Below are positions 43,001 through 53,333 of a stretch of DNA of 64,000 bases, in pieces. A program made the translations under genes and the position numbers. The stretch's first letter is position 1. Each line of letters starts with the position of its first letter. The stretch is from Nemertoderma westbladi. Its lineage: Eukaryota; Xenacoelomorpha; Nemertodermatida; Nemertodermatidae. The notes beneath the pieces were generated by a model. It saw only the letters and a program-made list of their open reading frames with translations, was not told where the DNA came from and did no database searches. The stretch is taken from assembly GCA_032718475.1 (NCBI GenBank), contig JAUCBJ010000295.1, positions 27,981-91,980 of the forward strand, read 5' to 3'.

Positions 43001-44095
43001 TTCTTGCAACTCTAGCCTACTTTCCCTTACTGTGCCCTTGAATTGTTGGACAGTCTCCTGCATCTGCCCGAGCAGGAGATCCATCCCCCGCCGTCTCTCG
43101 TCCACCCATTCGACCGCCGAAGCGGGAGTCGCCAACGTCGTAGCGGGCGGACGAGGGACAACGGGCGACAAATTGTGAATATTTCGCTCGGGGTCCAGGA
43201 CCTGAACTGTCTCCTGGGCAGTTCTGCGGGGCACAGGTAGCTTAGTGCTATGCAGAGGGAATTTAGAGGTAGTTTCAGGGAGCACAGGTGTGTCTATCAC
43301 CGAAGGAGTGATTTCAAGAACAGGCCTAATTATTTCAGGCTCATCTACTATAGTAGGGAGTCTTTCTATTTTAATTATTTGGTCTGTGGGCTCTGTACTA
43401 CCTAAGTTGGTGTTATTTAGTTGCCTTCTAACAGCTGGAGGCAAATCCGGCAATTTCTGACGGTGGAATGTTCTTTTACGTCTACTTAGACGAGATCTAT
43501 TTCCCTTGCCTTCAGTATCGGTGGTATCGCCTTCCTCAGATGATGTATATCCCTGTCTTTTGGGAGTAGATCGATTCATCATCTGCATATTACTAGCTGT
43601 TAACTGTTTATTTATGCAGTCTTGATTCTCCTGAATGTTTTCCAATTCTAATTGGGTGGTTTCTTCAGCCGCTCTCCGTTTTGCTTCTACCACTGCCGCT
43701 GCCACTTTTGCCTCTGCCGCTGCCTCTGCCGCTGCCGCCTTTCTTTCTGCTTCTGCAGCTGCCACTGCTGCTGCTACTGCCGCTGCCTTTCTGTCTTCTA
43801 TGCGTTTTTTCTTTACTTGTTCTTCTTGTTCTCTAGCGATGCGGAGTTGTTCATCGAATTTAGCTTGGTTCGCCGCTAACCTATCCACATCAATCGCATC
43901 TAACACGAGTTTGGCTCCTTCGCTATTAGGGCTAAGTCCCTTTAACCTTCTCCTCAACTCTTCATCTCCCAAAAAACGCTGATAGTCTGACAGATAGATG
44001 TCAATGGCATCCCTCTTATGCGGTTTCTCTGCTGTCACTTCGCTCTCGGTTGTATCTAGTAGACTGTCTGACAGATTCTGCTTTGCGTCAGACAT
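40076..44095 (-). CDS. gag: BPE-2 Gag-protease polyprotein (RT deleted)
   Basis: 1339 codons, uninterrupted, from ATG at 44093-44095. It lacks about 130 N-terminal residues present in BPE-1. Order: Ala-rich coiled coil (about 85-145), linker, DUF1759-like Gag core (about 480-640), zinc knuckle CYNCLRRGHQRRTC (about 802), a C-x2-C/H second finger, protease with LLDSGSTGTFID (about 937). The same in-frame junction as BPE-1 then skips RT and leads into NPTDIASRGATPQEL. BPE-2 keeps more of the region beyond, including a linker with DHYSSWNRLCDAVIYFERCF that in complete BEL/Pao proteins lies before the integrase; that part is lost in BPE-1. Both end in nearly the same C-terminus (LILQTSRDSIT). Confidence 0.9.
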   Translation of the reverse strand: MSDAKQNLSDSLLDTTESEVTAEKPHKRDAIDIYLSDYQRFLGDEELRRRLKGLSPNSEGAKLVLDAIDVDRLAANQAKFDEQLRIAREQEEQVKKKRIEDRKAAAVAAAVAAAEAERKAAAAEAAAEAKVAAAVVEAKRRAAEETTQLELENIQENQDCINKQLTASNMQMMNRSTPKRQGYTSSEEGDTTDTEGKGNRSRLSRRKRTFHRQKLPDLPPAVRRQLNNTNLGSTEPTDQIIKIERLPTIVDEPEIIRPVLEITPSVIDTPVLPETTSKFPLHSTKLPVPRRTAQETVQVLDPERNIHNLSPVVPRPPATTLATPASAVEWVDERRRGMDLLLGQMQETVQQFKGTVRESRLELQEVQQSIALERDKLVNTQKGIPPPSVTMCQPVRSEVSHAQGVEPTRIYTASEVETPIVNPIKGNYRPVDNDIPYRTDHNPRNLYTNNSILNNTMAQESFTRQMARTEARQAVKVGEIVKFNGDEMKWLPFNEYYKDNIQNSVLSNGEKLRYLIECLEGSPKLMALRFIGHPDGLRQVWDTLNIRYGNRNNIAGYLYAKLVAPRKFISSGIIEFSDEIQEICRQLDWLGKSHEYQSAMVIRAVASALPKGGVGTRWDKKVLYMMEQQRRDPTMADLMSFLDGEVKLQLLRQSREKTLENKVSEKPVSRRRVTPVCYTDDGESQTSQGEDSGKDTDRSYYVNKMPKDQVSKSESRPNDRREPVQKTLPTSPKRIQVRKPEERTSVHHIAQVKVSNIKPKCVLCDGPHRLNACDKFLRKSLKDRREVMWDKRLCYNCLRRGHQRRTCNSDARCAKCGAKHHILLHTEFERNSPSQVSESELHVQFSDVNDTDQSEMEGFYTDEFSDQNESCYLINTTAVYRALVYEKDTDSDLTLTTSDQQPSWKAPTSNIGIREFPVVQLRVHGPQKSYIVNALLDSGSTGTFIDRELAEVIFAGQPKFRTKLNLSGIMQVWNSTVAADYYIGELSTPQDELGEHSIRSVKMVAIKNFATTQADLYNWDEDESIQHLNIPRFQTDYPGVQILIGQNAHEALETLEKRPAQPQPLQTYAVRTRVGWYLTGPSGRTLRERLLQDRVCQVSEWEDDTSEGDDPTEGTPHSSDNDNLSSNVDQWRYCPKKFNPTDIASRGATPQELTDTIDRLGEPDFLSKENEWPSHLTPTEIRPAKGAEKVEPETRTGGSELFEPGIDLSVLHVARDDAVDLGLPSASGSFMKIRESYWSSGTSDVSQGLSPLLQRATDHYSSWNRLCDAVIYFERCFYRHYSRTKRKPGIVFRMQRLNHPVGRLCLSEGNGGLSGNCGRQDSLPTTTSLILQTSRDSIT

Positions 44096-46310
44096 GCTTA
44101 TGTGTACAGTTGAATGTCTACTGCTGTATTACAGTCTGAGCAAGTCTAGTAACTCAGTATTAACTGCTAGCCTAGTAATTAATTACCGGTACTGCTACTC
44201 AGTGTAGCGTGATATATATAATATATTAGAATACCGGTATGCTTATAGTATATATAACTATTATTACAGACTAGGTTTATCACAGAATACCGGTATAATT
44301 TTAGCACAAATATATATAAAAATATAATAGGCCTATCGGAATACCGGTATACAGCTTACAGTTTGTAGTATATATAATTCTGAAATAGAATTAATTACAC
44401 GTACCGGTATAATTTCAGCCTAGATTTATAGAAATAAAGATAATAGGCCTATCGTAAATACCGGTATATCAATTATTTTAAATAACTGAATTTCTGAACT
44501 TTAGGGTTACTTGGTTACTTTAACTTACTTTATTACCGTTATTTAAGCAGTAATCCAACTGATATTGAGACCTAATGGTTGTATGGTAGGCCTACTATTT
44601 ATAAATCGTTAGATTTGATTTATAATATATATATACCCGTTTTAATGGGTTTTGTCTATGTTTGAAATAAATGTTATTATTTCTGGGGTAATCACTACAC
44701 AAAGCGGTGCGCTTTCAGTGAAGTGTTACGTATAGGACACTAAAACAAATAATTATAATTTACCTAAGTTACTTAATACTACAAATTACGTACAATTCGG
44801 GTTGAGATTACAATCTCTAAATAAACACAAAAATTTACAAAAAACACAAAATACGAATTTTTAGGGTAATTTTGCAAGAAGTCTACAAACCAGCCTAACA
44901 AAGGGTTAGAAAACTGGTTATTACAACGGACAGGGTACTACGGTATTTGAAATAATAAGTAGTAGTAAATACACTGCGTTGTCTAGATAGGAAAATACCA
45001 CCGCCTGACGACCTATAGCCGTATCGCTATAGGTTCTACGTTATGTATCACGGAGTGTTCCTACCTAGAAGTTAATAGAGCTAATCGAATGTGCCTATCA
45101 ACCACTTTACAACACAAATATAATGCCTACAATAATTACTTCGGAAAGTACTGTACACTAAACCCTAAATTAGGTACGAGTACTTGTACAACAGATAATC
45201 AGTAGTTAAATATACTTGAACAGCTAAAAGAACCACGGCATCTGCTGGAGTGACCGATGCACAAAATCACCAGTCTTTACCTACGCCGAGCAGCCCGTGT
45301 AGTACCGGGGTTAATTTAACTATAGCGGTATGTATAACAAACACAATTACTGTAGGAACAAACTTGGGGAATGAATGTTGCTGATAATCGCATAAACTCT
45401 GAATAATAAATATTACGCTACGCGTACAAACTACTCAAACAAACAGACCGAACACTGACAGGCTACTATCAAGCCTAAACAAACTACGGTATATGCAGAC
45501 TCCGAAATGATTAGGGAGTATGCGCTCTAACCCAGTAGTGCGACTTATTCTTTAGTTGGGGGTTTACCTTACAGCGTTCGCTGCCCCTACTGCCTAACCG
45601 TACTTAATCGGACAGATGATCTACACACGCGGCAATCCGTTCAGACCTAATAACAGCCGGACAACTATCCAGCCTACAAATTATCTAAATAAAATTATAC
45701 GCTACCCGTACAGACTTACACAAACAAAGTACAGACTAAACGATGGCAGACTACTCTCAAGCCTAAATAAACTACAGGACATGCAGACTCCGAAATGATT
45801 AGGGAGTATGCGCTCTAACCCAGTAGTGCGACTTATTCTTTAGTTGGGGGTTTACCTTACAGCGTTCGCTGCCCCTACTGCCTAATCGTACTTAATCGGA
45901 CAGGTGATCTACACACACTGCAATTCGTTCGGACCTAACAGCAATCAGACAACAGCTCAGCCTACAAATCGTCTGTACAATCTGATCAGGTTTACACGCC
46001 TTCTGTTCAATACTGGCCTACAAATAAATAAAACTTGACAGAAATAAGTAAAATCTCAATAAAAAATCAGGGCGGCCGTTCCCTGATTAAGTACTAAGAC
46101 CTACCGGTATACAACAATCAAATCGAATAATACTAGTGTACTTATACGGAAGTACCGGTTAGGACAGCTAGGCCTACGGAATACAGAAGTACCGGTTCTA
46201 GCGGTTGGGCCTACTGACTACTGACCTACAGATGTACCGGTTCAGGTTTACCGGTTGACCGGTACTTTCAACTTTATTGCTTACTGCAACAAAGAAGCTA
46301 TATCCTTTAA
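44096..46310 (-). other. BPE-2 long noncoding 5' leader
   Basis: 2.2 kb without long ORF. Carries ATACCGGTAT palindromes at 44231, 44287, 44341 and 44458 plus a variant at 44401, and a duplicated segment of roughly 285 bp (units near 45450 and 45735). Same plan as BPE-1. Confidence 0.65.
46299..46310 (-). promoter_or_regulatory. BPE-2 putative self-priming primer-binding site
   Basis: The 12 nt next to the 5' LTR read TTAAAGGATATA on the RNA strand; the LTR at 47057-47068 gives RNA TATATCCTTTAA, the exact complement. The LTR segment sits 746 nt from the inner LTR edge, against 736 in BPE-1, so the position is homologous although the sequence differs. Confidence 0.7.
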
Positions 46311-47509
46311 TGTTCGCGCTTTCAGACCTTTGGCAGTTTAACCCGCCAAATTAAGATGTCTTCTAGATATTAAATCGCTTTTTAGCCTATGACAAGTATT
46401 TGATTCACTACACTAGTCGAAACCAATCCGTGCGCGACCATTCACCCGCTGGATATTCCCGGGAGATTGGGTTCGACGGTTTAATTTTATTGCTATGTAA
46501 GCTTAATGTATTATTCGACTGACAGTATTATATAATCTCTGACAATATTATTCACCTTCGGGAATATTAACAGTTCCTTTAGGACGTGGCGCTTTATCTA
46601 TATAAACAGAGTTATGACTTAAACTACTCACAACGATATGGCTCAATTATAATTAACATATATGGCGCATTCTTTAGGAATGCTTCTTTAACAGACTCAC
46701 TCATACGCAATGCTGCACAATACTGCACACTAATCTGCCAATCTTCACTGATTTTAGTCACATATAAAAGGAACACAGACTGACTCATGTAGGGTCTACC
46801 AAATAACATTAGATTCACTTCAAACCACTTTAACATAAGTCACAATCGTTATTGGTAACCTTTCTCTCTTACCTTCGGTATATCAAGAATATTGGGTTTT
46901 CGGGGTTATTTCTCGTTATTCCAAATATAATAATTCATCAACCATATTATGAAGAACTGACAGTAAATAGCAGTATAACAATATAAAAGTATGCACAGTG
47001 TTACACAGTATGCAGTGTATGCAGTACCGCAGTATGCAGTGATTACGAAATTGCAGTTAAAGGATATATGTCCTTATAATTAAACCTACTAGTGTTGAGC
47101 TAAAAAGCATAAAACATAAAACACTAAAAAGCCGTTCTTTCGTGGCTTTGAAAAACTCGTGACTACTGCTCTGTACGAGGATACCAACTCCCTTATTCCA
47201 CGAAGCTCCCGTTCAACACAGAGAAAGAGCAGTGAGATAGGAAATTTTCAGTTCAGCAGCTCTGTGATAGGTCAAAATCAAGGCTAACTCAAATTCTATT
47301 GGGAGATACAAAAACAAGGCTATGACGCAACCTCCCTAGGCTTGTTGGCCGATTAAACAGAGCCCAGATGCCTGCGTACAGCAAATCAGCCAATAAGCTG
47401 GTAACTTGCACTATTTTTAGCTGTAGATCACTTTGAGAGTATTCTTAGCGACTGGGGGGGAACTGGCCAACAAGGCAAACGAATCAGTTATCCCACAAAA
47501 GCTTTTACA
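46311..47509 (-). repeat. BPE-2 5' LTR
   Basis: 1199 bp, identical to the 3' LTR. Self-priming would place the RNA start near 47068. Confidence 0.95.
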
Positions 47510-47514
47510 CCTAT

Positions 47515-48071
47515 ATATATGTATTTATATCTATTTATACCTATTTATATCTTTGAGATATAATTTAACATTTATAAACAAATTAAATTCAATTAAAAAA
47601 TCTTTGAATTAATTATAAAGAATAACTACGTGAGATAATAACTACGCATCCCACGTGAGGAACCGCCCGCAGCTCCATGGGACCAGGGTGACGCCATCCA
47701 CTCGCTTCCCGTCCGTCCCCTCTACACAAGTCTAGTGGCTCCATCCAGCGTAGTGGGGGACACCACAGCTGGTCAAACCGGGCACAGCTGTGGGGCTCGG
47801 TTGCCACAAGTCTCGGGCTCGGTCACCAGTACATCGATTAAAATGATCCGAGTTGGATCGGTACACCAGCCTCGGACTGGCACCCAAGATGAGTGCCAAC
47901 CGAGATCCAGAACTGCGAGTTCGTCAGCTTCAGTTCCAGAGAGCTGATGGGGATGGCGCCTCCCGGGAAGGGGTGGGGGGGGGGGGGGGGGGCGTTTACT
48001 GGAGACTCGAAGAGGGAATAGGAAATCAAATTATATTAATTATAAACCAATTATAATCTGTTTTATTTCAG
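47515..48071 (+). other. 3' part of the membrane-protein gene intron
   Basis: No coding sequence. G18 tract at 47975-47992, pyrimidine tract and acceptor TTTTATTTCAG ending at 48071. The GC-rich stretch 47645-47970 differs from its surroundings and is probably another old insertion. Confidence 0.55.
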
Positions 48072-48307
48072 GCGGTGGCGGTGGCGGTGGCCCAGCTGCC
48101 GCGGCTCCGACGACCAACAACATGATGAATTTCGTTATACCGGGAATGGGAGGACAACCGCAGCAATATCCACCCCCCCAACAGCCGTATAGCCAACAAT
48201 ACGCCCCGCCCCCTGCACCCCAACAGTACACCCCTGCACCTCAACAGACCCAGAGAGAGAAGCCAATAGAGCTCCAAGTAGAAAAACCACCAGATTACTC
48301 AGAATAA
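48072..48307 (+). CDS. Small single-pass membrane protein, exon 2 (cytosolic tail)
   Basis: Follows the acceptor at 48071 in the phase left by exon 1 (A plus GC gives Ser). It encodes 77 further residues: a Gly run, Ala/Pro stretch, MMNFVIPGMGG, a Pro/Gln/Tyr-rich segment with several QQY repeats, and the end LQVEKPPDYSE. PPDY fits the PPxY pattern bound by WW domains, for example of Nedd4-type ligases. The stop TAA at 48305 overlaps AATAAA (48303-48308), which may also serve for polyadenylation, though it would be unusually close. The intron is about 12.5 kb now but would have been about 0.8 kb before BPE-2 entered. Confidence 0.72.
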
Positions 48308-48362
48308 ATACGTTATTATTAAACAAACTAGACCTAACCTACTTGTATTATTCAGAAGCTAC

Positions 48363-48480
48363 CATAAATTGGTGAATTCTAACTTATGTTTATTCAGATT
48401 AGATAGATACCATAAATTTGTGAATTCTCACTTATGTTTATTCGGATTAGATAGATACCATAAATTGGTGACTTCTCACT
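48363..48480. repeat. 48-bp tandem repeat, about 2.5 copies
   Basis: Unit CATAAATTGGTGAATTCTAA... at 48363, 48411 and 48459. The rest of 48310-48960 is AT-rich without gene. Confidence 0.85.
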
Positions 48481-48969
48481 TGCTACTGAACGTACTGTGG
48501 TCAAATTATATGGGCAACTTGAACAATAATTATATATTATTATCTCTACAATGCTACAAAAAAATATTTTTGGTGCAAAATAATTTATTTTGGTGTTAAA
48601 TCATCTAATTTGGGGTGGCATTCAATTAGTGGCGATTAATAAATGGCGGCCGTTTATGCACGTTGTGGTAATATTGATGTTATACCTGCCCGTAACATCA
48701 GATAGAAACTTAATTCGTTATTCAGTATTTCTGGTATTTAGTTTATACTGGTACTATTAGAGTAATAAGTAACAAGGGTCTCATGTGAATAAATTTGAGC
48801 TGGCTGGAATATCTTATAAATGGGAATGGTTTTATTTATCTGTATTTTTCGGCGTTCAACAGAAATAGGCCAGTTTGCATTGGTTTTGGTGGTAGAACAA
48901 CTTAGTTCCAATCGCACACGTACCTCCATCCAAAAGAAACGAAAAATAAATTTCCAATATAAATTTTAA

Positions 48970-50575
48970 AATGCGAACTTAGTTCCAATTATATTAAAAA
49001 CTAATTTAGTTCCAATGCATAAATGCATGTGAGTTTACAGTAGTTCCAATGATTCCGAGTTTAGTTCCAATGAATGCGAGTTTAGTTCCAATGGGGGCAA
49101 GTTTAGTTGCAATGAATCTGAGTTTAAATCCAATGAATGTGAGTTTAGTTCTTTAGTTCCAATGAATGCGAGTTTAGATCCAATGAATGCGAGTTTAGTT
49201 CCAATGAATGCGAGTTTAGATCCAATGATTCCGAGTTTAGTTCCAATGGATAAGTTCCAATGAATGCGAGTTTTGTTCCAATGAATGCGAGTTTAGATCC
49301 AATGATCTGAGTTTAGTTCCAATGAATGTGAGTTTAGTTCCAATGAATCCGAGTTTAGTTCCAATGATTCCGAGTTTGGTTCCAACGAATGCGAATTTAG
49401 TTCCAATAAATGCGAGTTTAGTTTCAATGGGGGCAAGTTTAGTTCCAATGAATGTGAGTTTAGTTCTTTAGTTCCAAAATATGAAGGCTTAACCAAACAG
49501 CTTAAATGTAAATTACAAGTAGCTCAGAATAAAGTAGTACGATTTATTAAAGACTACAAACCTAGGCACCACCTAACTCCAGATGACTTTTCTGAATCTG
49601 GACTACTTAACTTAGATAGTAGAGTTAAGCAGCTACGCCTTAACCATGTGCATAAAGTGTATAATGGTAAATGTCCCAATTACCTAAAACAAAAATTCAA
49701 CAGAGTACGCGATACACACTCTTACAGTACCAGAGCTAGTGCTTCAAACTTCTACCTCCCGAATTGTAAATCCTTTGAATCTGATACTTTCTTTTTTAAC
49801 GGCATAAAAAATTGGAACGCTCTGCCTAATGAAATTAAAAACCTAAATAATCAACATTCTTTTAAATCTGCAGTTAAATCTCACCTCCGTGTGCAATGTA
49901 AAAATAGGTACAATAGTCCTACAGTAAGTTATTAGTTTATTAATTATTTACTATTTATACTGTAATTACGTTTTATAATAAATTGTTCTGTACATTACAG
50001 CTTTATCGTTGAGTCGGGCATTGTCACGCTCTCGGTAAAGTTGTACATGTACATAGTGTAATTACGTTTTATATTATTTTAGGTTAGCGTAGTTTAATAT
50101 TGTATTTGTAACCAAGTAACATAAAGGACCCCCTTGGAAATAAGCTGCAAAGCTTTACGGGTAATCCTATATGTTATGTTGGACAATACCATTATACCGG
50201 TACATTGTTTGGTGTATTTGTTATTGTTTTTACATAATGTATAAATAAATCTATCTATCTATCCAATGAATGCGAGTTTAGATCCAATGAATGAGCGTTT
50301 AGATCCAATGAATCCGAGTTTAGTTCCAATGAAGGCGAGTTTGGTTCCAACGAATGCGAATTTAGTTCCAATGAATGCGAGTTTAGTTCCAATGGGGGAA
50401 AGTGTAGTTCTAATGAATGCGAGTTTAGTTCCAATGAATGCAAGTTTAGTTCCAATGGGGGCAAGTTTGGTTCCAATGCATATGAATTTAGTTCCAATGA
50501 ATGCGAGTTTAGTTCCAATGAATGCGAGTTTAATTCCAATGGGGCGAGTTTAGTTCCAATGAATGCGGTTATTTA
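48970..50575. repeat. 21-bp minisatellite split by a LINE insertion
   Basis: Degenerate unit GAGTTTAGTTCCAATGAATGC occurs about 25 times at 48970-49475 and about 15 times at 50263-50575. The LINE at 49476-50262 lies between the two halves. Unit length is divisible by three, so seven-residue repeat frames appear on both strands. Confidence 0.9.
49476..50262 (+). mobile_element. 5'-truncated non-LTR retrotransposon (end of RT ORF and 3' UTR)
   Basis: The + frame from about 49480 to a TAG at 49933 encodes the typical end of a jockey/CR1-like RT ORF: LQVAQNKVVRFIKDYKPRHH, LRLNHVHKVYNGKCPNYL, then FFFNGIKNWNALPNEI and FKSAVKSHLRVQCK. A 3' UTR of about 320 bp ends in ATAAATAAATC and a CTAT repeat. 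It interrupts the 21-bp array; TCCAA at both edges may be the target duplication. The part upstream of the RT C-terminus is absent, so the copy is dead. Confidence 0.85.
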
Positions 50576-50609
50576 ATTTATTTTATATTATATTCGGGTA
50601 GAATTATTT

Positions 50610-52180
50610 TGTGGTGGTTGTTGACTGCAGGGATTGGTGAGGAACAGTTAGGTAGTTGTCCTGCAGATAATGGGGGTGGAAGAGTTTGGTGATTGTCTTC
50701 CATGGATTGGGGCCGGAACAGTTTGGTGGTTGTCTGCAGGGATTGGTGCGGAACAGTTTGGTTGTTTTTTGCAGGGATTAGGGAGGAACAGTTTGGTTGT
50801 TTTCTGCAGGGATTAGGGCGGCACCGTTAGGTGGTTGCCCTGCAGGGATTGAGGACGGAACAGTTTGGTTGTTGTCTGCAGGGTTTGGGCCGGAAGAGTT
50901 TGGTTGTTGTCTGCAGGGATTGGGGCATGACAGTTTGGTTGTTGTCTGCAGGAATTGAGGCGAAACAGTTTGGCTGTTGTCTTCAGGGATTGGGGCGGGA
51001 CAGTTTGGTTGTTGTCTGCAGGGATTGAGGCGGGGCAGTTGGGCTGTTGTTTGCAGGGATTGGGGGCGGAACAGTTTGGTTTTTGTCACCTGGGTTTGGG
51101 GGAGGAACAGGTTGGTTGTTGTCTGCAGGGATTGGGGGCGGAACAGTTTGGTTATTGTCACCCCGGTTTGGGGGAGGAACAGTTTGGTTTTTGTCACCTG
51201 GGTTTGGGGGAGGAACAGTTTGTTTTTTGTCTGCAGGGATTGGGGGCGGAACAGTTTGGTTTTTGTCTGTAGGGATTGGGGCGGAACAGTTTGGTTGTTG
51301 TCTGCAGGGATTAGGGGGGGGGCAGTTTGGTTTTTGTCAGCATGGATTAGGGCGGAACAGATAGGTAGTGGTCAACAGGGATTCTTGGTAGAACAGTTTG
51401 GTTGTTGGCTGCTGGGATTGGGGCGGAACATTTTTGTTTTTGTCTGCAGGGATTGGGGGCGGGACAGTTTGGTTTTTGTCACCCGGGTTTGGGGGAGGAA
51501 CAGTTTGGTGGTTGTCTGCAGGGATTGGGGGCGGAACAGTTTGGTTTTTGTCTGCAGGGATTGGGGGCGGAACAGTTTGGTTTTTGTCTGCAGGGATTGG
51601 GGGCGGAACAGTTTGGTTTTTGTCACCCGGGTTTGGGGGTAGAACAGTTTGGTTGTTGTCTGCAGGGATTGGGGGCGGAACAGTTTGGTGGTTGTCTGCA
51701 GGGATTGGGGGTGGGGGGACAGTTTGGTGGTTGTCTGCAGGGATTGGGGGCGGAACAGTTTGGTGGTTGTCTGCAGGGATTGGGGGCGGAACAGTTTGGT
51801 TTTTGTCTGCAGGGATTGGGGGCGGAACAGTTTGGTGGTTGTCTGCAGGGATTGGGGGGGGGGGGACAGTTTGGTGGTTGTCTGCAGGGATTGGGGGCGG
51901 AACAGTTTGGTGGTTGTTTGCAGGGATTGGGGGCGGAACAGTTTGGTTTTTGTCTGCAGGGATTGGGGGCGGAACAGTTTGGTTTTTGTCACCCTGGTTT
52001 GGGGGTAGAACAGTTTGGTTTTTGTCTGCAGGGTTTGGGGGCGGAACAGTTTGGTTTTTGTCTGCAGGGATTGGGGGCGGAACAATTTGGTTGTTGACAG
52101 CAGGGATTGGGGGCAGAACAGTTTGGTTTTTGTCTGCAGGGATTGGGGGCGGAACAGTTTGGTGGTTGTCAGCAGGGACA
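50610..52180. repeat. 36-bp minisatellite, about 43 copies
   Basis: Unit CAGGGATTGGGGGCGGAACA followed by GTTTGGTTGTTGTCTG. Copies from about 51430 on are much more alike than those at the left edge. G-rich on the plus strand. Twelve-residue repeats are open in five frames (up to 326 codons on the minus strand), all explained by unit length. Confidence 0.95.
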
Positions 52181-52261
52181 GTAAACCCTTCCACTCTGTT
52201 TTCTAAGTTACCGTCGTTCCCATCGACCAGTGAAAGATGAAGTCTGCGTAGAGCTAGTGTG

Positions 52262-52352
52262 CAGCATTGACCAAACAATGCTACAATGTCCAGGGATCGA
52301 AACTGCGGCCTCTCCAAAGAAAGTCCATTTTCTTACCACTAGACCAATCAAG
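52262..52352 (-). repeat. tRNA-like SINE head
   Basis: Minus strand has A-box-like TGGTCTAGTGGTAAG and B-box-like GTTTCGATCCC about 45 nt apart, the layout of a tRNA-derived Pol III promoter. No clean cloverleaf, so a SINE rather than a tRNA gene. Confidence 0.45.
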
Positions 52353-52423
52353 CGGCTGCTTAGTCTACAGTAGTACACTTACCACTAGACCAATCAAGCG
52401 GCTGCTTAGTCTACAGTAGTACA
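52331..52423. repeat. 46-bp tandem duplication
   Basis: Two near-identical copies beginning CTTACCACTAGACCAATCAA; includes the A-box part of the SINE head. Confidence 0.9.
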
Positions 52424-52429
52424 CCATGT

Positions 52430-52660
52430 CCTGGAATATAATGTCATTATTCAGGTACCTGCCCCCCCCCCCCCCCCCCCCCCAAATCTTTCTACAAATC
52501 TTAATGAGATTTCATGAAATTTGAAATAGAGAGTTCCACCTCCCTCCTCCTTGCTGGTTGATCCAGAATTTTTATTTTCGCTTTCATTCTTTAGCCACAA
52601 GCGTTTGAAAAAAGTGTCTCCTGCGAAATTTTAAAATTCACACCGCAGTTATTCTTCACT
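52430..52660 (+). repeat. Dispersed repeat with poly(C) core, copy 1 (inverted partner at 58325-58600)
   Basis: Contains CCTGGAATATA, GGTACCT, a C22 run (52462-52483), CTCCCTCCTCCTT and GTGTCTCC in that order. The reverse complement of 58325-58600 has the same boxes in the same order with a 21-nt homopolymer. The homopolymer is part of the repeat family. Confidence 0.8.
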
Positions 52661-53333
52661 ATTACAGTGATTTGTTGGTACTATTAAAATGCTGGCAAGG
52701 ATTCCAAATATGTAACACAATGAAAATTTATGGTTGAGATATAGGTGTTTAAAACGTGCATGGTTTTGCATAATTATGTGTGAGGCCGTTTTATTCTATT
52801 TAATAAATACCCCCTATTCTGGAACATTTTGTTATTGCATAAGTAGCTACGTAATAGTATGATTAAAGAAATATTGCATTGTTGCCAAGCTACGTATGGG
52901 ATAAACAATATGTTCCAGAAAAATATGTTGAATTTATTAAATAGAATCAAATAGCCTAGCGCAGGTGCTGGGGGAACTGGACGCAATAAAAATGTATCCC
53001 TCTCCGGGGAAATTCGACGCAATTAATAGATCATTACTCTCGAAAATGAAACTGTAACCTGTTCTATTGTGTTTACTTTATTGTTTTGGTTAAAATTACG
53101 TGCCACTGTAACCTGCTCCTTTCCCCAAATTGAGAATTTAACATCGAGGCGGGATATTAATTTCCCAAGATGGGTTTGAGTCCAGTTTCCCCCCTGTCTC
53201 TGATGATGATGTGTTTCACCAACATTAATTAATTTTAAAATATATTTGTCCGGCATTCGCTTAGTTCCGCTGAAGCTTATTATATTAATTTAGACTATAA
53301 TTGTGGTGGATTCTCTCCATGATTGACCATATG
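52661..53333. other. Noncoding interval
   Basis: AT-rich; short phrase CTGTAACCTGCTCCTT at 53108 recurs at 54138. No gene seen. Confidence 0.5.

Larger units (their letters stand above)
35811..47509 (-). mobile_element. BPE-2: full-length, very young RT-less BEL/Pao element, 11.7 kb
   Basis: Two 1199-bp LTRs (35811-37009, 46311-47509) with no difference seen on line-by-line comparison, flanked by the 5-bp target duplication CCTAT (35806-35810 and 47510-47514). This proves a single recent insertion into the intron of the membrane-protein gene. Inside: intact Gag-protease ORF, broken ORF2, long leader; no RT or integrase. It must have been copied by enzymes of another element. Confidence 0.96.

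Noticed and set aside
51337-52317. 326-codon Pro-rich frame and overlapping frames on both strands
   Set aside because: Product of the 36-bp minisatellite; several frames are open at once, as expected from unit length.
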